64,000 nt of DNA from JALZUE01 sp051251725. Lineage in GTDB: Bacteria > Pseudomonadota > Gammaproteobacteria > Enterobacterales > Alteromonadaceae. The translations under genes were made by a program, and so were the position numbers. Each line of letters begins with the position of its first letter. The first letter of the stretch is position 1. Where the stretch lies: contig JBPOFN010000002.1 in the NCBI GenBank assembly GCA_051251725.1, positions 124,001-188,000 on the forward strand, in the 5' to 3' direction. Positions 6,809 to 14,584 of the stretch are shown piece by piece. The notes beneath the pieces were generated by a model, which saw only the letters and a program-made list of their open reading frames with translations, was not told the origin of the DNA and made no database searches.

Positions 6809-8434
6809 TTAAAAAACTTCTAGTTTATGCTGATAAATCTCACTAACTCGCGCACTGGCTGGTTGAGCATACTTATCATAATCCGTTAAAAAGCGCGTTA
6901 ATGGTTTGGCGGTAATTTTAGGTGAATGAACTTCTTTCGTTAAAAAATCATTCAGCTGCTGCTCAAAACTTACCGTTTGCACTTGTGGTGTCTGTGGTAC
7001 CACTTCCGCACTTTCATGAAAAAGCACAATTAAAAAATAACTAATGTCACTTTGCTGCTTAGCTGGCAAAGGGATAATCCATTCTATCTTTGCATTAAGT
7101 TTATTTTGATCTAGTTGCTTTTGATTTAGCCCTTTTTGATCAAGCTGTTTTTTATCAAGCGCTTCTTTATTAAGCTCATGTGCATTTAGCTTAGGCAAAG
7201 AGCTTGCTGAATTCAATGAGCTTACTGTGCTTAATGAGCGAAATGAAGCGAGTGAACTTTTATTATTAGCTAACCAATAAACCTGTTTAACATCCGCTGA
7301 GGTAATGAATGAAAGCTGACATAAATTATGCCGATTGATTGCTGAAAACTGCTGCTTTTCAGGAACTAAAACTTGCGTTTCAGTTTGCTGCTCGCAGTGT
7401 CTATATTTGGCATATAACGCTTGTAAACTAACCGCTTCAGTCAGCTGGTTATTTACCTTAAGTACCGGCATATTTTGCGTATTAGCTGCCAAGCTTAACG
7501 CTGAACTTTTTTCAGCGGTTACTGCCGGCTCTGTTTGCTGAGCAAATTCTGCTGTTTTATCGGATGCAGTATTAAAGAATATTAGAAATATAATAAGCAA
7601 AACGATAACAGCAAACCCAGCAATAATAGCTAAACGGGTTTTATCAGTTAGCTGGTTAGAGAACTGAGCAGACAAACGCGTTAATAAGTTGCTCGCAGTA
7701 GCTTTCTGGCTCGCTCTTACTGTTTCAGTAATCGCTGCTTGTCCGGTTGTTGCTGCTATTTCTTGTACTGGTGTTGGCCTTGATGCTTTTGCTTGTGTCA
7801 ATGTTGCTAGCGGCGCAAGTGTTAACAGCTCTGATAACTGAGTAATAGCGACAATCTCGATATTGCTCTGCTCACATTTTTTATCTTGTTGACTGGCTGT
7901 TGGCGCATTGGCAAATAACTCAATTGTCAGCATTAAAGCATCAGCGTTTTGCTCAGGTAATAAAAAAATAGGCTGATGGTTAAATGCAGCGAATGGCTGA
8001 TGAGCTAGTTGGCTATTATTTATAAATTCAACAATTTGATGATACTTTTCTTCAACACCCTGCACAGCTTGAATATTACGATTAGAAGTATTTATTTCTC
8101 CGGTCGCAATGATAATTTGCTCATCGGCTTGAATATCACCATAAGCTAATAAATTGTTGGCGGCTAAAAGGTGAGCCAGATAAATCGCCAGTTGCCAGCT
8201 ATTGCCCTGATCGATGCGCTGTGAAATATTAATCCGATAACTACAGCAAGCGAAGTCTTGATGAATTAACCCAGAGCCTTTTTTAACAAAGTTGTGATAG
8301 CTTGAACTGATGTTAGCAACAGTAGCCGTGCCATTGACCGAGATTAATGAGTGAATATCAGGATCATTTAAAGGGATAACATCTTGAATCGCGACCACAC
8401 CTTGGGTGGTGGCAATAAAAACATGACACTTCAA
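6809..8434 (-). CDS. Membrane-anchored Lon-type (S16) protease-like protein without ATPase
   Basis: 541 residues from a TTG start with AAGG seven bases upstream; no in-frame ATG fits better. Residues about 60-205 match the Lon proteolytic domain in order: GNSWQLAIYLAHLL for the catalytic-serine segment (Ser79), IIATGEI, a NIQAVQGVEEKY segment for the GGLKEK lysine loop (Lys130), then PIFLLPEQN and a closing EIVAI strand. Both residues of the Ser-Lys dyad appear kept, though the residue after Ser is Trp rather than Ala. A single membrane helix lies at about 268-288, then a spacer with six five-residue repeats (420-449) and a C-terminal beta-rich domain. No signal peptide, so the protease domain should be cytoplasmic and the C-terminus periplasmic. 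The Lon resemblance is from motif order; no AAA module is present. Confidence 0.7.
   Translation of the reverse strand: MKCHVFIATTQGVVAIQDVIPLNDPDIHSLISVNGTATVANISSSYHNFVKKGSGLIHQDFACCSYRINISQRIDQGNSWQLAIYLAHLLAANNLLAYGDIQADEQIIIATGEINTSNRNIQAVQGVEEKYHQIVEFINNSQLAHQPFAAFNHQPIFLLPEQNADALMLTIELFANAPTASQQDKKCEQSNIEIVAITQLSELLTLAPLATLTQAKASRPTPVQEIAATTGQAAITETVRASQKATASNLLTRLSAQFSNQLTDKTRLAIIAGFAVIVLLIIFLIFFNTASDKTAEFAQQTEPAVTAEKSSALSLAANTQNMPVLKVNNQLTEAVSLQALYAKYRHCEQQTETQVLVPEKQQFSAINRHNLCQLSFITSADVKQVYWLANNKSSLASFRSLSTVSSLNSASSLPKLNAHELNKEALDKKQLDQKGLNQKQLDQNKLNAKIEWIIPLPAKQQSDISYFLIVLFHESAEVVPQTPQVQTVSFEQQLNDFLTKEVHSPKITAKPLTRFLTDYDKYAQPASARVSEIYQHKLEVF
7088..7177. repeat. In-frame 15-bp repeat in the Lon-like gene
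   Basis: Six units encode five-residue repeats of the form x-Leu-(Asn/Asp)-x-(Lys/Asn/Glu), for example ALDKK QLDQK GLNQK. The phase differs from canonical pentapeptide repeats, in which Asp/Asn precedes Leu. Confidence 0.8.
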
Positions 8435-8531
8435 CTTTTCACCTTAGATTCTCACCTTAAATTGTCTCGCTAGTATTTGTGCTTATGATTAGGTTAGTTG
8501 GCTAAGTTAACTCGCTAAAGCGAACTGATTA

Positions 8532-8557
8532 AAATTAGCTAGTTGAGTAGCTAATTT
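8532..8557 (-). terminator. Possible hairpin between the unknown 175-aa and Lon-like genes
   Basis: A 9-bp stem AATTAGCTA/TAGCTAATT with a six-base loop, followed on the minus strand by TTTAATC. AT-rich and weak, so it could be a partial terminator or chance. Confidence 0.3.
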
Positions 8558-8600
8558 ATTAATTCATACTTAACTAACGAAGTAGCTGACTTTTTCACTT

Positions 8601-9128
8601 TTAAGTTAAATAAAGCTCACTATTGTTGTTTAATAAGCTTTTAAAGACTTTATCTTCAGTTTCTAACAGAGTTTGCGTACGCCCTTGCGATAATGGCGGA
8701 AATGATAAAACATTAACGTTATCATCATTACAAATATGTAACTCAAGGTTATCACTAATATGTCGCGATAAGGGATGATTAATTGATAATAAAACATAGA
8801 CTTGGTGATGAAAAGTTTTATCACGCTTAAAACTTATCGAAAAATAATCATTCGCGCGTTTAGGGAATTCTTCGAAAGTACTCGCAGCCGCTTGTTTCGG
8901 GGAATAGGAAAAAGTCAGTTGCTTAAGTAATAATTGATAGGCTCGGCGGTAAGCTAAGTTTTGATTAATTTGCTGCATCAACCAAGCTTTATCAATATTG
9001 GCGAAACCTTGCAGGCTTTTCACCATATCATTGAAGGTTACCGCACGTTGTTCATGTGCTGCACTTATTGCTTGGTAACTGCTTTTACAAATAAACAATT
9101 GCTCTGCTGTTTTTTCAACATTCGCCAT
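8601..9128 (-). CDS. Unknown soluble protein, coupled to the upstream 569-aa gene
   Basis: 175 residues with no signal peptide or membrane helix, so cytoplasmic. The N-terminal half is helical, the C-terminal half has alternating hydrophobic strands (HHQVYVLLSI, LELHIC, VNVLSF). Its ATG lies 14 bases inside the end of the preceding gene, indicating coupled translation and probably a complex with that product. No family recognised. A fourth, weaker copy of the cluster element lies 62 nt upstream inside the preceding coding sequence. Confidence 0.7.
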   Translation of the reverse strand: MANVEKTAEQLFICKSSYQAISAAHEQRAVTFNDMVKSLQGFANIDKAWLMQQINQNLAYRRAYQLLLKQLTFSYSPKQAAASTFEEFPKRANDYFSISFKRDKTFHHQVYVLLSINHPLSRHISDNLELHICNDDNVNVLSFPPLSQGRTQTLLETEDKVFKSLLNNNSELYLT

Positions 9129-10824
9129 TATTAGCTACTCCTACACCGTATATATTTTCAAAGCTTTGTTTGAATATAAACGCATCTGAGCGAAAATCTG
9201 CCAGACAATGTTCATCATCTTGCCAAATTTGGGCAAATACTTGTTTTTGTTTAGCCAATAATTTTTCGCAATGCTGTAATGCGCTAACACCCTCGCGATA
9301 GACATCCAAATCAGCAATGTCGGGCAATGTTTTAAAACCTGCTTTGTTATTTTTCTGAAAAGCTTTTTTAACACTGTGCTCAACTTGCTGCAGTGTCGTC
9401 GATGTTATTAAGACCTCTGTAAAGGCTGAAAATAAGCGCTGTGCGTCAGGTTTATTGGCATCGCCTTTGGACATTTTGATTAACGCTTGTTGTAATTGCT
9501 GCTTCACCTTGGCGGCGGCAACCGGCGCTAACTTTGATAATAAACCACTAAGTCCTTCGCTAACTTCTGCTTGCAGATAAATATAAATTATCGCCATTAA
9601 AACATCGTCAATACTTTGCTGTAACTGAACTAACACTTGCTGATAAGTCACATAATTGTCAGTTGGCAGTTGCGCTAATTTTAGCTGTAATTGCTCAGAC
9701 GATTGACGTTTAGCTTGAACAATACTCGCTTGCCATTGGCTAAATATTGCTTGCCGAGCGAACGATAACGCTAGCTTTGGCTGATAGAGCGGATAATCAA
9801 TAAACGGCTTGATAACTTGCCACTGATTTTTTGTTAAGAACTTAGGGTCTTTAATTAAAAATTCATAATCAGTTTGTGTTTGACATTGCTCGAACACTTG
9901 TTGATATAAAACATCAGCAGATAATTCACCGGTTTGATGATGATCGCCAATGGTTAAGTGCTGCTCTATTTCATGCATTTGCTGGGTTTGCTTAATCGCT
10001 TGATCGACACCAATCAAATCCGCTAATGCTGATGAATAGAGTTTAAAACTTAAACTGGTGTCACTGGTGCTCGCCATTTGCCAAAAGCTTAAGACGTTTT
10101 CATCGGTTAAAAATTCTTGTTCATAAACTGAATTTTCTACTTTTTGCTTTGCTGGCTTTTGACTATCTAGGCTTTGAGAATGTAACCATTGCGTGATAAA
10201 CCGAAAACGACGCTGAGTTTGTGCATTTGAAAGGTGCTCGGCTAAAAATTCATAAAGCAGTTTTTGTAAGGCCGAAGATAATGCCTTGATTTCGGCTTCA
10301 CCGGCATCATTGACTGAAAACATCGTATCTGTTTGTTCAATTAAGGCCGGTTTTATCATCATTAAAAATTCGTATAAAACCGCTAACACACCTGCTCTTG
10401 TTGGCGAAATAGCAAAGCTATGCTGCTTAACATTAACATTGGTATTAATGGTTAAACTCGCCGCTGATAAACTGATAGTCAGTGATTCAGTTTGAAATGG
10501 CTGGGTAAAATATTGACGAAAACGTGCAGGCGAAAAATTTTCATCTAACCAAAAAAACGCCAAGAGCTTATTTGGTTGCGGCTCAAGCGCTGATGGATAC
10601 TTTATTAGAGCAAAGAGTAAATAACTTAGCTCCAAACAAAGTTTGCCGTAGTTACGACAGACAATATATTGCGCAAATTTATTAACGTCTTGACGGCGAA
10701 ATTTATCCCCCGACAAGCCAGGCGTTTCTCGCAAGCCTTCAAACATCGCTTTTAAACTGTCACTAACACCATATTGACTGGTTAAAGCGGTTAACGGGGA
10801 AGTATTATTAGTTTCACTATTCAT
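9115..10824 (-). CDS. Unknown large helical cytoplasmic protein
   Basis: 569 residues, no signal peptide and no convincing membrane helix. The sequence is predicted overwhelmingly alpha-helical, Gln/Leu/Ala-rich, with long amphipathic helices, and only a short region around residues 95-130 (SLTISLSAASLTINT) looks strand-like. I see no nucleotide-binding, protease or DNA-binding motif. No good ribosome-binding site precedes the ATG. It overlaps the following 175-aa gene. By context it is a cytoplasmic scaffold or regulator of the envelope apparatus, which is inference. Confidence 0.7.
   Translation of the reverse strand: MNSETNNTSPLTALTSQYGVSDSLKAMFEGLRETPGLSGDKFRRQDVNKFAQYIVCRNYGKLCLELSYLLFALIKYPSALEPQPNKLLAFFWLDENFSPARFRQYFTQPFQTESLTISLSAASLTINTNVNVKQHSFAISPTRAGVLAVLYEFLMMIKPALIEQTDTMFSVNDAGEAEIKALSSALQKLLYEFLAEHLSNAQTQRRFRFITQWLHSQSLDSQKPAKQKVENSVYEQEFLTDENVLSFWQMASTSDTSLSFKLYSSALADLIGVDQAIKQTQQMHEIEQHLTIGDHHQTGELSADVLYQQVFEQCQTQTDYEFLIKDPKFLTKNQWQVIKPFIDYPLYQPKLALSFARQAIFSQWQASIVQAKRQSSEQLQLKLAQLPTDNYVTYQQVLVQLQQSIDDVLMAIIYIYLQAEVSEGLSGLLSKLAPVAAAKVKQQLQQALIKMSKGDANKPDAQRLFSAFTEVLITSTTLQQVEHSVKKAFQKNNKAGFKTLPDIADLDVYREGVSALQHCEKLLAKQKQVFAQIWQDDEHCLADFRSDAFIFKQSFENIYGVGVANNGEC
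9168..9190 (-). promoter_or_regulatory. Possible fourth copy of the cluster element, inside a coding end
   Basis: Minus-strand CTCAGAT then a GTTTATA block and TTCAAAC, matching 19 of 23 positions of copy C. It lies in the last codons of the 569-aa gene and 62 nt before the 175-aa gene, farther than the other copies. Coding constraint could produce part of this match. Confidence 0.35.
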
Positions 10825-10962
10825 TAAGGATAGATACTATAACAAGAGACAAAAGAAAGAAATATATCAGTAGCTTAACTGACTTTAATTGAGGTTCATT
10901 AGTTGTAATTGGCTTTGGCTGCTTAGTAAAACTAATCAAAGCCAGTTATTCATCATAACAAC

Positions 10963-12678
10963 TTATTCAACTGCCAAAACTTTAATCAAACGAAAACCAA
11001 TCGCTTTGCTGCGCGTGTCGATACTGACCCAATTACGAGTACTGAGCGTAATATCTTTCGCTTTAGCCATATATGAACCGCCTTTGATCACTGCCGAGTT
11101 ACAGCCCTCGCTTAACCAAGGCGCACCATTGGTTTGCGGCTTAGTTAAATGCGGCGACCAGCAATCTTGGGTTAATTCCCAAACATTGCCATTGAGATCA
11201 TATAAGCCTTGCGTATTGCTGGTAAAACTTTTCACTGGTGCTGTTTGTTGATTATCCCATGGGCTGCCGCAGTTAGCACAATTGCTATTATTATTACCAA
11301 TAACATCACCCCAAGAATATTCGCGACCGTTAGGTAAATTAGCGGCATATTCCCACTGCGTTTCGGTCGGTAAAGCAAAAATATGCCCAGTTAAATTATT
11401 TAACCACGGAATAAACTGCTGATTAATCTCTTGCTGGCTAACATCAATAACTGGCCGTTGCTCTCGCCCCCAGCCATAATCATTTGGCGCATATCGACAC
11501 GCTTGGTGCTGATAACAGGTATCCCACATAGCAAACGTTACTTCACTATTCATCAACTTAAAGGTATCGAGGTAATGCTGTTGTTTAGTTTTGTTGTCTT
11601 TTTGCAGCGGAAATACAAATAAGCCTTCAGGAATAACAATCAAGCTTTGCTCTAACGCTTGTATTGCTTTGGGTAGATTTTTTCGTAATTCGGCACTGAC
11701 TTGTTGCTGCGCTTGATTTAAAACCAAACGAGTTGTCAATGATTCATAACCTGATGCTACTAGCTGTAATTGATATTCCCCATAAGGTAATAACATGCCA
11801 GGCTGGTAAGTGATTAGAGGTGTTTGGCCTGAAGAGTTGTTACTTGTTATTGCTAATTTTGGGCTGTTAATTTTTAACTTTGTCAGCTGAATTTTAGCCG
11901 CCGCTGGTTTTACTATTATGTTTAAGCGGGTTAGCGGCAAAGGGGCTATTTCGTTTTTATCTGGGCGGATATCACTACCTTTGGTGTTATCACTCGTTGC
12001 TGCGCTATCACTGACTTTTTTATTAAGCTTGTTATCAGCTGTAATATCAGAATGACCATCACTGCGATTAAACTTAAATAAATTGTTATCAAATAGCTTA
12101 GATTGCCCAGTTAAAAATATTCCTATGATGATGACCGTCAACAAAGCAATAACTAAGAAAAAGCGGCGAAAAGCGCTGACGTTTGCGCTACTGTTTACGG
12201 CATTATGATGGCTGTGCTCTGAATTTTTAGTCTGCTGGGCTTTAGCATTTTTATCCGCCGCTGCAGATTGCCGTGTTTGCTGAGTTTGCTGATTTTTTAC
12301 GCTTGAAAAGATCTCAGTCAAATCAGTGATTGATTTACCTGTTGTGAGCTCTGCCGCTTGCAATAATTGCCACTGTGCACTTTTGTTACTGCCATAGTTA
12401 GCATTTTCTTCGAACGCTAAATATAAATTGTTAACCCAGTGAATTAACTGTTTGCTTTCATTGTTTTGCGCTATTAGCTGATGTTTAATATAAGCAATTA
12501 AACCTTTTAAAACATTAGCATCAAGCGATAAGCTAAAACATCGGCGGCTAAGTTTAGCTAATTCACTCGGCCTTATTTCACCATGGCGCTGAAATAAGCT
12601 TTCAATTTCAGCTTTCAGCGCGGCGACTTCAGCTTTTAATGGTAAGTGCTCAGTGAACAATTCCGTGCTTTTACTCAT
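10963..12678 (-). CDS. Membrane protein with PEGA-like and FGE-sulfatase-fold domains
   Basis: 571 residues: a helical cytoplasmic N-terminus (1-170) with a Gln/Ala/His-rich low-complexity end, a membrane helix (172-190), a spacer, a PEGA-like beta domain (about 255-333, with LLPYGEYQLQLVASGY) and a formylglycine-generating-enzyme (SUMF1) fold domain (about 346-571). The last is shown by the FGE landmarks TQWEYAA, LYDLNGNVWEL and KGGSYM followed by a final GFRLI. The active-site cysteines that true FGE carries just after GGSYM are absent (GGSYMAKAKD), so sulfatase activation is unlikely and a binding role, as in TagR- or DGR-type FGE-fold proteins, is more probable. It starts in a 4-bp overlap with the upstream small gene. 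Confidence 0.85.
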   Translation of the reverse strand: MSKSTELFTEHLPLKAEVAALKAEIESLFQRHGEIRPSELAKLSRRCFSLSLDANVLKGLIAYIKHQLIAQNNESKQLIHWVNNLYLAFEENANYGSNKSAQWQLLQAAELTTGKSITDLTEIFSSVKNQQTQQTRQSAAADKNAKAQQTKNSEHSHHNAVNSSANVSAFRRFFLVIALLTVIIIGIFLTGQSKLFDNNLFKFNRSDGHSDITADNKLNKKVSDSAATSDNTKGSDIRPDKNEIAPLPLTRLNIIVKPAAAKIQLTKLKINSPKLAITSNNSSGQTPLITYQPGMLLPYGEYQLQLVASGYESLTTRLVLNQAQQQVSAELRKNLPKAIQALEQSLIVIPEGLFVFPLQKDNKTKQQHYLDTFKLMNSEVTFAMWDTCYQHQACRYAPNDYGWGREQRPVIDVSQQEINQQFIPWLNNLTGHIFALPTETQWEYAANLPNGREYSWGDVIGNNNSNCANCGSPWDNQQTAPVKSFTSNTQGLYDLNGNVWELTQDCWSPHLTKPQTNGAPWLSEGCNSAVIKGGSYMAKAKDITLSTRNWVSIDTRSKAIGFRLIKVLAVE

Positions 12679-12875
12679 TGCACCAGCCCGCCAACCACGT
12701 TAATTCCGCTAAATGTGCGCAGATGATTGTGCTTATGTTTCTGTTTATGACCAAGGTGGGCGTTAGCTAAAATCCCTTGTTGGCTGGCCAGTGTTGATTT
12801 TTTGACGATATGCATTAGCGCTACAGCACGGTTATGCTGCACTTTTAAGTTTTTGCTTTTACCAATCATCTTCAT
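12675..12875 (-). CDS. Small basic His/Lys-rich protein
   Basis: 66 residues, no signal peptide, with a strongly basic histidine-rich segment (HLGHKQKHKHNH). It fills the gap between the transglycosylase and the FGE-fold gene on the same strand, and its stop overlaps the next ATG in ATGA, which argues for real translation. Unknown family; it could also be a leader cistron whose only job is coupling. Confidence 0.5.
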   Translation of the reverse strand: MKMIGKSKNLKVQHNRAVALMHIVKKSTLASQQGILANAHLGHKQKHKHNHLRTFSGINVVGGLVQ

Positions 12876-12911
12876 CTAACCGCCAAATTAACCTGCTAAG
12901 TCAGTTATACC

Positions 12912-13913
12912 CTATTTAAAAATAGATTCCCACTGACGCACCTTTGCTTGACGATCATCAAGCATATAGCTAGCCACTTTTTTATTATCACTGTCATTTA
13001 ATCGATTAACTTTCACCTGTGGCAATGGCTGGGCAACTGTATAAGTATCAAGCCACTGGGGCTCGGCTAAGGCTCGGCGCGGCTGATAAACCGGTTGAGG
13101 TTTGTTAGGCTGAGAATAACTAGCCTGCTGATTGCTAGCTCGGTAGTCAGCTTGGTGATAATTGCGCTCATTAACATTTTTCCCCTGATAGTTTGGTTGA
13201 TAAAAACTTACGAGCTGTTTTTCAACCGGTTTAATGTGCGGGCCTTTTATCATAATGCCGGCACTGTAAGTTCTTGCAGATGTTTGTGCTGTTGTTGATA
13301 CTGTTGATTTGTTTGCCGGTTTAGCCCTGTCACTGGATGAGGTCTTAACTAAGCTCGGCGCCGCTTTTGCCGGCTCACCAATTAAATAATTATAACCCTG
13401 TCCTTGATTAAGCGATGCTTGATGATACGGGCTGTAGCTTTCTTTAATATCAAACTGACGATAATAACTGAGTACTTTATCAACATAGGCTTGGGTACTT
13501 GGGATCACTTTATATGAGCCGTTCTTACCTTTTACAGCTGAGCCACCATTATAATGTGATAAAGCTAAATCTAAGCGCTGTTCATAACGGGTTATTAATT
13601 GCTGTAAAAATTTAACCCCTAAATGAATATTAGTCTCGACATCAAAAAGTCTATCGCGGTGAACACCAAAAACCTTTTCTGCCGTTTGCGGCATTATTTG
13701 CATGACTCCGCGCGCACCAGCTTCGCTTATGGCTTTAACATTAAAGTCGGATTCTACTTTTGCAACTGCAAGCGCTAATGCAGGTGCTAATTGTTGCTGC
13801 TGTGCTTGTTCAATAATGATGCTTTTAACATCATGAGTCGAATAGCTATAAGAGGCACTGGCGTTAAAAGTAGTTAGTAGCGAGAGGAATAAAATCAAAA
13901 ATTTGTTGTTCAT
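12912..13913 (-). CDS. Secreted lytic transglycosylase (SLT domain)
   Basis: 333 residues with a signal peptide ending near NASAS. Residues about 30-150 form an SLT lysozyme-like domain: catalytic Glu54 in AKVESDFN, the GARGVMQIMP signature and LSHYNGG. It should cleave peptidoglycan glycan strands in the periplasm, giving anhydro ends. The remaining 180 residues are a Gln/Tyr/Pro/Ser-rich low-complexity tail without a known domain. It overlaps the ExbD-like gene by 4 bp. In envelope-spanning machines such dedicated transglycosylases open the wall for assembly, which fits this cluster. Confidence 0.9.
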   Translation of the reverse strand: MNNKFLILFLSLLTTFNASASYSYSTHDVKSIIIEQAQQQQLAPALALAVAKVESDFNVKAISEAGARGVMQIMPQTAEKVFGVHRDRLFDVETNIHLGVKFLQQLITRYEQRLDLALSHYNGGSAVKGKNGSYKVIPSTQAYVDKVLSYYRQFDIKESYSPYHQASLNQGQGYNYLIGEPAKAAPSLVKTSSSDRAKPANKSTVSTTAQTSARTYSAGIMIKGPHIKPVEKQLVSFYQPNYQGKNVNERNYHQADYRASNQQASYSQPNKPQPVYQPRRALAEPQWLDTYTVAQPLPQVKVNRLNDSDNKKVASYMLDDRQAKVRQWESIFK

Positions 13914-14350
13914 GGTAATTGCTCCAAAGCAGTAATCCAGTCTTGACTTAGGTTGGTTATAGACGCATTAGGGTGATTTATTTGCTGCTTCAATTGTAAT
14001 AATTCATGCAAGGTTAAATTTTCCGGTACTGCAAGTATTAAGGTTTTGTTTGGGGCGAGTGTCTTGATATCGAGCTTTAATAACTGCTGATCATAAAATT
14101 GGTTATGATGATAAAAAGCATATAGCGGCTGTTGCTGTTTATCTTGTTGAATGGCTTTTTGCTTAGCTGAATGTTCTAAATTTTCAGTATTGGAATTAAT
14201 GACAACATCGAGATTATCACCGACAATATCGGTAAGCTCTGGCAGCTTCATCGTTACCAAGACCAAAATCAATAATGAAAAGAATGCCATCGACAGCGCT
14301 AACGCAACTTCAATCATCGCCTGTGAGGTAATATCTTGCGAATATTTCAT
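13910..14350 (-). CDS. ExbD/TolR/MotB-like single-pass protein
   Basis: 146 residues: a short cytoplasmic N-terminus, one membrane helix (about 12-34) opening with MIEVALALSMAFF, and a periplasmic C-terminal domain. The helix aligns with ExbD/TolR (FIDVMLVLLIIFM) and also with MotB (DFMTAMMAFF), with Glu14 in the place of the proton-carrying Asp. The C-terminal pattern (LILAVPENLTLHELLQL, then NASITNL) resembles the ExbD strand-helix-strand unit. There is no OmpA peptidoglycan-binding domain, so it is not ZorB or MotB. AAGG lies 8 bases before the ATG and the cluster element 47 nt upstream, so it is the first gene of the cluster. Confidence 0.65.
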   Translation of the reverse strand: MKYSQDITSQAMIEVALALSMAFFSLLILVLVTMKLPELTDIVGDNLDVVINSNTENLEHSAKQKAIQQDKQQQPLYAFYHHNQFYDQQLLKLDIKTLAPNKTLILAVPENLTLHELLQLKQQINHPNASITNLSQDWITALEQLP

Positions 14351-14370
14351 GCTTAAACCTTTTAGCTATA

Positions 14371-14397
14371 GATAACTTAGCTATAAAAGTATTTGAG
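14371..14397 (-). promoter_or_regulatory. Cluster-specific 27-bp upstream element, copy A
   Basis: Minus-strand CTCAAAT then TTTATAG, 47 nt upstream of the first gene of the envelope cluster; 20 of 27 positions agree with copy B. Placement at the head of the cluster supports a promoter or activator-site reading. Confidence 0.55.
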
Positions 14398-14530
14398 CGT
14401 TTTATTAATAACGCCACAAAATAATACCATTGCGTCTAAGAAAGTGATCGCTTAGTGAGAATTCTTTAGATGGATTGGTATAAACATCAACTTCATAGAC
14501 GAAAATATCCATGGACTAAATTTTAGGTAA

Positions 14531-14564
14531 AAAAAAGCCGAACGTTTACAGTTCGGCTTTTTAA
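14531..14564 (-). terminator. Rho-independent terminator after rpsO
   Basis: Inverted repeat AAAGCCGAAC/GTTCGGCTTT with a seven-base loop and T-runs on both strands, 21 bp beyond the rpsO stop. It closes the rimP-rpsO operon and separates it from the envelope cluster. Confidence 0.9.
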
Positions 14565-14584
14565 GAATTCTTAATTAGTTACGA

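Noticed and set aside
7088..7177. Canonical pentapeptide-repeat (DNA-mimic) domain in the Lon-like protein
   Set aside because: Asp/Asn follows rather than precedes the Leu and only six units occur, so it is a linker repeat.
10909..10945. Terminator between the 569-aa gene and the FGE-fold gene
   Set aside because: GGCTTTG/CAAAGCC arms exist but the loop is 19 bases and no T-run follows on the minus strand.
10963..12678. Reading the FGE-fold protein as the activator of the CSPSR sulfatase
   Set aside because: The cysteines needed for formylglycine formation are missing after GGSYM and the protein is tied to the envelope cluster 40 kb away.
1..14397. Calling the cluster Zorya, Tol-Pal or a TonB2 locus
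   Set aside because: There is no OmpA-domain MotB/ZorB, no helicase or nuclease, no Pal or TolB, and no TonB C-terminal motif; only individual family resemblances hold.
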